Source of the DNA: Clostridia bacterium
GTDB lineage: Bacteria > Bacillota > Clostridia > TANB77 > CAG-465
Direction of reading: 5' to 3'
DNA: 64,000 nt
NCBI GenBank assembly: GCA_017534305.1
Contig: JAFWCU010000029.1
Coordinates: 1 to 64,000 of the forward strand
How positions within the stretch are numbered: the first letter of the stretch is position 1; each line of letters opens with the position of its first letter. The notes beneath the pieces were generated by a model. The model was not told the DNA's origin. It did no database searches and worked only from the letters and a program-made list of their open reading frames with translations. Position numbers and translations under genes: made by a program. Positions 57,580 to 64,000 of the stretch are shown in pieces.

Positions 57580-59913
57580 ATGCTATGTTCTGTATGCAAA
57601 AAGAACCTTGCCGTAGTATTCATTAACAAACTAGACAAGGATGGGAAATCTACAGGAGAAACTACAGGATTATGTATTAATTGTGCAAAACAACAAGGGA
57701 TTGACCCTTTAGCAAATATAATGAAAGAAATGTCCAATATGAATGAAGAAGACTTAGAAAATATGTCTAACCAATTTGATAGCATCATGGGTTCACTTGA
57801 TGGAAGTGATGAACTTGCAGGGCTAGATGACGATGATGACAATTCAAAAGGAACTCCTATTGGTAATATATTTGGAAACATCCTACCTTTTGGAAAGAAA
57901 AAAGATAGCGATGACGCAGATAATACAAAAGACGGTAAAAAGAAAAAGAAGAAAAACAAATATCTAGACACATTCGGTGAAAACTTAACTGAAAAAGCTA
58001 GACAAAACAAATTAGACAAAGTAATTGGTAGAGATGTTGAACTACAAAGAATGATTCAAATTCTTAACAGACGTTCAAAAAATAACCCCGCCCTAATTGG
58101 TGAACCAGGTGTTGGTAAAACAGCTGTAATTAACGCTCTAGCAATGAAAATAGTTGCAGGAGATGTTCCTGGAAAACTAATTGGTAAAGAAGTATATTTA
58201 ATAGACATGACAAGTCTTGTTGCTGGTACTCAATTTAGAGGTCAATTTGAATCTCGTGTTAAAGGTTTAATAGATGAATGTAAATCTTTAGGAAATGTAA
58301 TACTTGCAATAGACGAAGTTCACAACATTGTTGGTGGTCTTGAGCATGATAACTCTATGAATGCTGCAAACATGTTAAAACCTGCCCTTGCAAATGGATC
58401 TGTTCAACTTATTGGTGCAACTACTCTAAAAGAGTATAGACAATATATTGAAAAAGACTCAGCTCTAGAAAGAAGATTTCAACCAGTAATGATAGATGAA
58501 CCTAACGAAGAAGATTGTTACAAAATTCTAAAAGGTACAAAATCTTACTATGAAGACTTCCACAAAGTTAAAATACCAGATGAAACTCTAAGATATGCTG
58601 TAAGCTTATCTAGCAAATATATACATGATAGATTCTTACCAGATAAAGCAATAGACTTACTAGATGAAGCATGTGCTAGAGTAAATCTTGAAGACTTAAA
58701 CCTAGCAAAAATTGAAAAAGTGCAAAAAGAGTTAGACGATGCAATTGAAGAAGAATTAGACATTCAAGAAGAACTAGCCAAAAAAGGTGATGTTCAAGAA
58801 AACATTGGAGACACAGATAATTCAGTTTATGAAAGAGCAGCTAAAAACAAAGAAATAAAATGCAAACTAAAAGCTACTCTAGATGAGCTAATTAAAAACT
58901 CAAAACCACAAGAAGTAACTTATGATAATCTTGCTCAAGTAGTTGAACTATGGACTAAAATTCCTGTAATGAGAATTAAAACATCTGATACAGAAAAACT
59001 ACTTAACTTAAAAGAAAACTTATCTAAAAAGATAATTGGTCAAGATTATGCAATAAACAAGTTATCTAGTGCAATATTAAGACGTCGTGCAAACATTACT
59101 TCATCTAAACGTCCACCATCATTTATATTTGTTGGACCTACTGGTGTTGGTAAAACAGCACTTGTTAAAGCACTAGCTTATGAGCTTTTTGATAACGAAG
59201 ATGCAGTAATTAAATTAGATATGTCTGAATATATGGAATCTAACTCTACATCTAAGTTAATTGGTTCTCCTCCAGGATACGTTGGATACGATGAAGCTGG
59301 ACAATTAACAGAAAAGATTAGAAGAAATCCATATAGTATTGTTCTATTTGATGAAATAGAAAAAGCACATCCAAGTGTATATAATATACTACTTCAAATA
59401 CTAGATGAAGGTATTCTTACAGATTCACAAGGAAGAAGCGTATCATTCAAACACACAATTATAGTACTTACTTCTAACCTTGGTACAAACTTTAAATCTG
59501 ATGGATATGGATTTGCTAATAACCACATTGAAGCAGAAATGCTTGAAAACAAGACTGCAGAAGCTTTAAAAGAGTTCTTCTCACCTGAGTTCTTAAATAG
59601 AATAGATGATATCGTTACATTTAATAAGCTAGATGATAAAACTCAAGAAAAGATTGCAGAACTTATGATTAAAGAACTTCAAACTGAAACTAAATCTAGA
59701 GATATTATATTTAAATATACACCAGCAGTTGTTAAATTCATTGCTAAGAAAGGTCATTCAGACAAGTTTGGTGCAAGACCACTAAGACGTGCAATTCAAA
59801 CTTACATTGAAGATCCACTAGCTGTAGGATTTATTAAAAATGATGTAAAAGAAAATAAAACATACAATTTAGATGTAGATGAAAAAGAAGATAAAATTAT
59901 AATAAAAGAATAA
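57580..59913 (+). CDS. clpE: ClpE-like Hsp100 ATPase with N-terminal zinc finger
   Basis: A 777-residue unfoldase, presumably feeding ClpP. A C4 zinc finger (C3, C6, C32, C35) opens the protein, as in ClpE; there are no ClpN repeats. Residues 70-130 are a low-complexity linker, first acidic (D-D-D-D-D) then lysine-rich. D1 has G-E-P-G-V-G-K-T (174-181), D2 has G-P-T-G-V-G-K-T near 527. A middle coiled region is short. G-Y-G-F in D2 may be the ClpP-binding loop. It is the only plus-strand gene in the window; GGAGATGATAAT precedes the ATG. Confidence 0.88.
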   Translation: MLCSVCKKNLAVVFINKLDKDGKSTGETTGLCINCAKQQGIDPLANIMKEMSNMNEEDLENMSNQFDSIMGSLDGSDELAGLDDDDDNSKGTPIGNIFGNILPFGKKKDSDDADNTKDGKKKKKKNKYLDTFGENLTEKARQNKLDKVIGRDVELQRMIQILNRRSKNNPALIGEPGVGKTAVINALAMKIVAGDVPGKLIGKEVYLIDMTSLVAGTQFRGQFESRVKGLIDECKSLGNVILAIDEVHNIVGGLEHDNSMNAANMLKPALANGSVQLIGATTLKEYRQYIEKDSALERRFQPVMIDEPNEEDCYKILKGTKSYYEDFHKVKIPDETLRYAVSLSSKYIHDRFLPDKAIDLLDEACARVNLEDLNLAKIEKVQKELDDAIEEELDIQEELAKKGDVQENIGDTDNSVYERAAKNKEIKCKLKATLDELIKNSKPQEVTYDNLAQVVELWTKIPVMRIKTSDTEKLLNLKENLSKKIIGQDYAINKLSSAILRRRANITSSKRPPSFIFVGPTGVGKTALVKALAYELFDNEDAVIKLDMSEYMESNSTSKLIGSPPGYVGYDEAGQLTEKIRRNPYSIVLFDEIEKAHPSVYNILLQILDEGILTDSQGRSVSFKHTIIVLTSNLGTNFKSDGYGFANNHIEAEMLENKTAEALKEFFSPEFLNRIDDIVTFNKLDDKTQEKIAELMIKELQTETKSRDIIFKYTPAVVKFIAKKGHSDKFGARPLRRAIQTYIEDPLAVGFIKNDVKENKTYNLDVDEKEDKIIIKE

Positions 59914-59919
59914 AAATAT

Positions 59920-59953
59920 AGCAGTATAGTTAAATCTATACTGCTTTTTTTCT
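59920..59953 (+). terminator. Intrinsic terminator of the Clp ATPase gene
   Basis: AGCAGTATAG/CTATACTGCT, a 10-bp perfect stem with a 6-base loop, then TTTTTTTC, 6 bp after the stop. Confidence 0.92.
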
Positions 59954-59956
59954 TTC

Positions 59957-59985
59957 AAAAAAGCACCCACCAAGAGTGCTTTTTT
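59957..59985 (-). terminator. Convergent terminator for the 322-aa membrane protein
   Basis: AAAAAAGCAC/GTGCTTTTTT arms with a 9-base loop. It is symmetric enough to work on both strands and lies between the two convergent genes. Confidence 0.8.
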
Positions 59986-60018
59986 AAGGGTAAATATATA
60001 TGTGTAATAGATGTCGGT

Positions 60019-60987
60019 TTAATTAATGTATTCTGTCGAATACCAGAAATAGTTTCCGTTTTCATCTCGTTTGAAAGTATGTTTAAAGTTACCTCCTTGA
60101 CCATCATATTGATCAAACAAAGCGTCTAATTCCATACCATTAAACAATGTCTTACCATCAACTATATCTCTTTTTATATTATCTATAATTACATCCTTTT
60201 TATCTGTATTCTTATATAATGCATATGATTTTTCATTATTTGGATCATTTGTAAAGAATAGTAAATTTTCATATACATATACTTCAGAGCCATCTGTTGC
60301 TTGCTCTACTCTATCTATGTCTCTTTCATATTTATAATCTGTTGTCCTTCCTCCTGGAGCTGTATGGCCATAGAAGCATTGACTTGTCTGGCTATATTCG
60401 TAAATATATCCATCTCCTCTATCTACTGTCATTGGCTCTAATGCTTTTACAGAACCAAAAACTGTTCTATATGCCACCTCAACATTTTGGAGTTCAAATT
60501 TCTTAATATCTGCAACGTCCTCAGACTCAGTTAATCCATTATTTGGTACAACATCATATTGATACTCATCTTCCATTCTTCTTAAAACAAATAATAATTT
60601 TTGTGAAGCTGAAATATCGTCTACTGTAGTTGTTCCACTATAATATGGTTCATAACCACCATCTTGAACTGGTATTTTTAAATATAAGTCTGTAGAAAAG
60701 TCACTATCTTTTTTTACTTCTAAAACTGTTTTCTCACCTGTAGGTTCTACATGTTCTATTTCAGTTGAAGTGTTATCCACAGGTTCTACATTCTTTTTAT
60801 TCTTGTTTATACTTATTCCTAGTGCTATTGCAAGGATAACTACAACAATCATTAAGAATATAATTAACTTTTGTGTAAAGTTAATACCTTTCTTTTTTAC
60901 AATAACTGGTTCAAACTCTGTCTTCATATTTGTCTTATATTCACTTTCAACAGGTGCAGTTCTATTTTTATCCAAATCTCTACTCAT
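60019..60987 (-). CDS. Membrane-anchored protein, paralogue of the gene at 61233
   Basis: 322 residues: a charged N-terminal cytoplasmic tail (about 1-35), one membrane helix (about 38-60) and a large exported domain. It shares with the next upstream gene product the patterns C-(F/Y)-Y-G-H...G-G, D-G-(S/T)-E-(V/I)-Y-(V/L)-Y-E and the C-terminal F-K-x-x-x-N-G-N-Y-(F/Y)-W-(Y/V)-S-T-E. The Cys-x-Tyr-Gly-His motif may be functional. No family recognised. GAGGTGAATT precedes the ATG; it is separated from its paralogue by 245 bp and a terminator. Confidence 0.75.
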   Translation of the reverse strand: MSRDLDKNRTAPVESEYKTNMKTEFEPVIVKKKGINFTQKLIIFLMIVVVILAIALGISINKNKKNVEPVDNTSTEIEHVEPTGEKTVLEVKKDSDFSTDLYLKIPVQDGGYEPYYSGTTTVDDISASQKLLFVLRRMEDEYQYDVVPNNGLTESEDVADIKKFELQNVEVAYRTVFGSVKALEPMTVDRGDGYIYEYSQTSQCFYGHTAPGGRTTDYKYERDIDRVEQATDGSEVYVYENLLFFTNDPNNEKSYALYKNTDKKDVIIDNIKRDIVDGKTLFNGMELDALFDQYDGQGGNFKHTFKRDENGNYFWYSTEYIN

Positions 60988-61113
60988 AATTCACCTCAAA
61001 AATTTTCCATATAAATTAATTAAGTATTAATAATTGTTCTTTATTATTTATTACACTTAAAGATTAGCATAGTAAAATAGATAAATCAAGAGGAAAGTGA
61101 GACTACTCTAAGC

Positions 61114-61149
61114 AAAAAAATAAAGTGGAAAATTAACACTTTCCACTTT
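61114..61149 (-). terminator. Intrinsic terminator after the 334-aa paralogue
   Basis: AAAGTGGAAA/TTTCCACTTT arms followed by seven T residues on the minus strand, about 84 bp after the stop. The rest of 60988-61232 shows no gene or clear element. Confidence 0.85.
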
Positions 61150-61232
61150 ACTATCAATTATTAAATTTATGTTACATTTATGTCATAATTCTTTGTAACA
61201 AATCATAGACATCTTGCAATCACTGCATTTGA

Positions 61233-62237
61233 CTATTTTACTGGTTCAGTAGATACCCAGTAATAATTTCCATTTGTATCCAATTTAAATGTAGATTTGA
61301 ATTTTACAAGTTGATCTTTATACTTTTCAAATATTTCATCTTTTACATGCCAATTATTAATATTTGTGTTTTTAATATTTTCATAGTAAGTAGCAGCTGC
61401 TTCCTCACCTAAAGGTGAACCTACATCTTTACCATATGTATATATAGATTTATCTTCCATAATTCCAGCTCTAATATAATATTCATACAGATAAATTTCT
61501 GTTCCATCATCACTTCTAGATGCTGATTCTATTCTTCTATCTGAAATCCATGGCATTCCGCCACCACCTGCAAAATAGTGACCATAATAGCATCCATCTT
61601 GTGTATCATAATCTACATGGTAGTAATATACATCAACATCCTCTTTTGGAGCCACTTGATCAGTTCCAAATATTTGACTATATCTTTCTTGTACAAGTTC
61701 AACAGAATATTTATCTGCTTTTGTTATATATCCATTTGAATCATATGGTTTATCTAATCTGTTTGCAATTCCTTCAGCAGATACTTCTGTTCCTTTATTT
61801 TCATCTTTTAAAAGCATAAATACATAAAATAATTTCTCTGTATTTGTTACTGTAGATTGATCAACTTTATTATCTATATAGTTTTTTAGCTCATACATAT
61901 CATAAGGTATTTTATTTTCTAGCCCTTTAACAAATTCTCCTTCGATACTTAAATCTACATCTGGTACTTTTGTTTCTTCTTTTTCTGGTTCTTCTACCAC
62001 TTCAGTTTGTTCTGTAGGAGTTGTAGGTTTAGCTTCATTTTGTGGTTTTATCTTAAATATATAAACCAATAGTAGCACTATTGTTGCTAAACATACTCCA
62101 ATTAAAATAAGTAGCAAAGACATAAAAATACTTGGTTTTCTATACTCTACTACAATCTTTTCTGATCTATTTCTTACTACATTTTGTTCTTCGTCTTTTG
62201 GTGTGTTTTCATTTACTTTTTCTAAATTTTCATTCAT
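61233..62237 (-). CDS. Membrane-anchored protein, paralogue of the gene at 60019
   Basis: 334 residues: cytoplasmic tail (about 1-35), one membrane helix (about 36-60), a Thr/Pro/Glu-rich linker (about 65-95) and an exported domain. Shared blocks with the 60019 product include C-Y-Y-G-H-Y-F-A-G-G-G, D-G-T-E-I-Y-L-Y-E and F-K-L-D-T-N-G-N-Y-Y-W-V-S-T-E. AGGTGATTTACA precedes the ATG, and the AGGT lies in the 3' arm of a small ACCTA/TAGGT hairpin. No known domain recognised. Confidence 0.75.
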   Translation of the reverse strand: MNENLEKVNENTPKDEEQNVVRNRSEKIVVEYRKPSIFMSLLLILIGVCLATIVLLLVYIFKIKPQNEAKPTTPTEQTEVVEEPEKEETKVPDVDLSIEGEFVKGLENKIPYDMYELKNYIDNKVDQSTVTNTEKLFYVFMLLKDENKGTEVSAEGIANRLDKPYDSNGYITKADKYSVELVQERYSQIFGTDQVAPKEDVDVYYYHVDYDTQDGCYYGHYFAGGGGMPWISDRRIESASRSDDGTEIYLYEYYIRAGIMEDKSIYTYGKDVGSPLGEEAAATYYENIKNTNINNWHVKDEIFEKYKDQLVKFKSTFKLDTNGNYYWVSTEPVK

Positions 62238-62245
62238 TGTAAATC

Positions 62246-62259
62246 ACCTATAAATAGGT
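62246..62259 (-). promoter_or_regulatory. Small hairpin overlapping the ribosome binding site of the 334-aa gene
   Basis: ACCTA-TTTA-TAGGT on the minus strand; the 3' arm contains the AGGT of the Shine-Dalgarno. Five base pairs only. Confidence 0.35.
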
Positions 62260-62286
62260 TATCACATTAAAAAACAATTTTCAATA

Positions 62287-62880
62287 TTACGTTTGCAAAT
62301 CTTCAATAAATCGATTTAACTCTGGCTTAGAATTTATATATGTTCCTCTCATTATTTTAACTTTTAATTCTTCACGAATATTATCTAGATTTAAATCATC
62401 TATGCTCATTAAAAGTTCAAACTTATTCTCACCTTTAACAGTGTACACATTCAGCTTATCTTCTTCATAAATTACCTTAAAATGATTTGGACAATTTCCT
62501 TTTATTACTCTTTTATACGTAATACTATCTTCTGTAACTTCATCAATATCATAACTTAAACCATTTTTTTCTTGGTATTCTTTTTCAAGATCTTTAACAC
62601 TATCTATTGTAGTTCCATATATGACTTTAGAGTTTTTTTCTTCCTCTTTACAAATTGTATAATAATCTACATAGTTTACTGTCACATCTATAATTTTAGT
62701 TGAGGCTGTAACTGCCTTTTGAGGATTAAAAAACACATATTCATTAGCAAAGTCTAACGCCGAAACATTATCCACATTAATATTAAAGCCACGCATTTTA
62801 AAAAAGCCAAATCCAACACTTAACACAAGTAGCATAATTAACAAAAACACATACAATACTTTTCCTTTAAAATCTACCAT
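62287..62880 (-). CDS. Unrecognised membrane-anchored protein
   Basis: About 197 residues with an N-terminal membrane helix (about 8-26) and an exported domain that contains Y-V-D-Y-Y-T-I-C-K-E-E, a G-N-C-P-N-H-F-K-V-I-Y-E segment and a charged C-terminus. Two Cys (about residues 77 and 125) could form a disulfide. GGAG lies seven bases before the ATG; a GTG one codon earlier is possible. It is downstream of comEC by about 54 bp. No family recognised. Confidence 0.65.
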   Translation of the reverse strand: MVDFKGKVLYVFLLIMLLVLSVGFGFFKMRGFNINVDNVSALDFANEYVFFNPQKAVTASTKIIDVTVNYVDYYTICKEEEKNSKVIYGTTIDSVKDLEKEYQEKNGLSYDIDEVTEDSITYKRVIKGNCPNHFKVIYEEDKLNVYTVKGENKFELLMSIDDLNLDNIREELKVKIMRGTYINSKPELNRFIEDLQT

Positions 62881-62934
62881 CACAATCTCCTAAATTCTAA
62901 AAATATTATTAGCTTTTAATAATATTTTATACAT

Positions 62935-64000
62935 TTAAAAGATAATTGCTCCTTTTTCTTCTGTTATATATGTATTAATTTTTAGTTTTTTAAATAAATC
63001 TATTACTTCATTATCTGGATGACCATATATTGCTTTTTGTGAAGAAATAACAGCATTAGAAATATTAATACTAGATACAAATTCTTCAAGACTAGATGTT
63101 TTTGAGCCATGATGAGATACTTGGTAAATATCTATATTATTTAATTCAGTAAAAAAATTATCTAATAAATATTTTTCAGTAATTTTTGTACTATCTCCCA
63201 TAAATAGCATATTTTTTCCTTCTTCTTTTACCAAATACACAGTTGAATTTGCATTTAGCATATCTTTATCTAGTAAAAAACTATCTTTAGGAGGAGTAAA
63301 TGAAATAATAGAAATATCATTTAATTGTATATTATCTAATTGTTCTATAGATATTATTCCAACATTTTTCTTTTTTAAATAACTCTTTAGTCTCAAGTAT
63401 TCTTCAACTTTTTCACAAGGCAAACTATATCCTACTCTTTTAACATTAATACCACCTTCAATTATTTCCTCAAGTCCATTCATGTGATCTTTATGCATAT
63501 GTGTAATTAAGACTAAATCTATATTTTTTATATTCTTTGCTTTAAGAAAAGAATATAGAATATATGATGCTGTCTTATCTCTTGTTGAGCCACAATCTAC
63601 AACAATATTTGTTGCCCCTTTATGTATTAAACACATATTACCTTGTCCAACGTTAAAATATACAATATATGACTCAAAATACATTGTATAAACATACCAT
63701 AAACAAGTATACAAAAGAGAAAATACAATAATAACATCCATAATAGCCTTTGCAACTTTTCTGTATTTCCACAAATACACAATAGCTATTCTACTCTTAT
63801 TCATTATTATAATTAAAGAAAAATAATACAATATTATTACCCATATATTAATTCTTGGAACAGAAATATTAAAAATATTAATCTTGTCTATTATATTCAC
63901 TTCAACAACAAATATATTAAGTAATAAATATACTAACTTTAAAAGAATTTGAGATATAAATGGTACAAAAATTAAGATAAAAGAATAAAAGATATAACGC
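62935..64000 (-). CDS. comEC: ComEC-like DNA uptake channel, C-terminal part (5' end outside window)
   Basis: The reading frame is open to the right edge, so at least 355 codons are present and the apparent GTG at 63900 is not the real start. The first visible part has membrane helices of the competence domain (about 63710-64000). Then comes a metallo-beta-lactamase-like domain: Y-F-N-V-G-Q-G-N-M, V-V-D-C-G-S, T-H-M-H-K-D-H-M-N-G, M-G-D-S-T, and V-S-H-H-G-S-K-T-S. In ComEC this domain degrades one strand of incoming DNA at the outer face of the membrane. The stop at 62935 is followed by no clear terminator. Confidence 0.88.
   Translation of the reverse strand, partial: RYIFYSFILIFVPFISQILLKLVYLLLNIFVVEVNIIDKINIFNISVPRINIWVIILYYFSLIIIMNKSRIAIVYLWKYRKVAKAIMDVIIVFSLLYTCLWYVYTMYFESYIVYFNVGQGNMCLIHKGATNIVVDCGSTRDKTASYILYSFLKAKNIKNIDLVLITHMHKDHMNGLEEIIEGGINVKRVGYSLPCEKVEEYLRLKSYLKKKNVGIISIEQLDNIQLNDISIISFTPPKDSFLLDKDMLNANSTVYLVKEEGKNMLFMGDSTKITEKYLLDNFFTELNNIDIYQVSHHGSKTSSLEEFVSSINISNAVISSQKAIYGHPDNEVIDLFKKLKINTYITEEKGAIIF

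Noticed and set aside
57522..58019. Long minus-strand frame antisense to the Clp ATPase gene
   Set aside because: It is Ser/Phe-rich low-complexity sequence mirrored from the acidic and lysine-rich linker, and lies inside a clear plus-strand gene.
60034..60040. TGTCGAA, a perfect 0A-box sequence
   Set aside because: It is inside the coding end of the 322-residue protein gene, with no promoter nearby; taken as coincidence.
1..64000. tRNA, rRNA, known riboswitch or CRISPR array
   Set aside because: All intergenic stretches of over 100 bases were read on both strands; none showed a cloverleaf, a recognised riboswitch core or regularly spaced repeats.

Overview
The window is a strongly AT-rich segment of a bacterial chromosome. 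It most likely comes from an uncultured spore-forming member of the Clostridia. The evidence is a full-length SpoIIE with a Spo0A-type box in its promoter, Shine-Dalgarno sites of the GGAGG type, class I fructose-bisphosphate aldolase, PepC and PepD peptidases, an AddB nuclease-helicase and an Lsa-type ABC-F protein. Lineage is inference; there is no rRNA in the window. About sixty genes are packed on the minus strand and only one, a zinc-finger Clp ATPase (57.6-59.9 kb), is on the plus strand. No tRNA, rRNA, CRISPR array, insertion sequence or prophage was seen, and no gene-free stretch exceeds 300 bases.

Layout. 1-4.5 kb: the N-terminal 1501 codons of a giant secreted surface protein ending, within the window, in MucBP-like repeats. 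4.7-11.6 kb: PepD dipeptidase, a D,D-carboxypeptidase, and a zinc-ribbon/SPFH pair resembling Bacillus YdjG/YdjI (membrane stress). 11.6-19.3 kb: small housekeeping genes (GNATs, ferritin-like protein, flavodoxin, DHFR, Ala-tRNA(Pro) deacylase, PAP2 phosphatase), a frameshifted pseudogene and an OatA-like O-acyltransferase with two SGNH domains. 19.4-28.9 kb: gap, VanY-like peptidase, a NadE-NadD fusion, Nudix ADP-ribose hydrolase, a protein of the phage 5-hmdU-kinase helical-domain family, and class I aldolase. 28.9-41.3 kb: PepC, SDR, MmcQ/YjbR, Lsa-like ABC-F, hemolysin III, a Nudix-GNAT fusion, GtrA plus glycosyltransferase, ADP-ribosylglycohydrolase and a GIY-YIG protein. 41.3-43.8 kb: copper export (CopA, CopZ). 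44-49.3 kb: SDR, GNATs, DUF4153 membrane protein, aquaporin. 49.5-57.4 kb: spoIIE, an acidic AT-hook protein, addB, scpB. 57.6-64 kb: ClpE-like ATPase, two paralogous membrane-anchored proteins, and the C-terminal part of ComEC running off the right edge.

The most unusual structure is not a gene. Nine gene boundaries carry the same compact element in which an intrinsic-terminator hairpin (arms of the type AGCAAGTA/TACTTGCT) and a promoter are superimposed. The -35 hexamer (usually TTGAAA) lies in the hairpin loop, the 3' arm plus U-tract form a 17-18 bp spacer, and an extended -10 (TGnTATTAT) follows directly. In seven of the nine cases the next start codon is only 22-47 bp further on. The element therefore appears to end one transcript and start the next within about 40 bp. 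Other points worth following: the NadE-NadD fusion, the second degenerate SGNH domain of the OatA-like protein, an SDR with cysteine in place of the catalytic tyrosine, and the chromosomal hypermodification-type protein at 26.9-27.8 kb.
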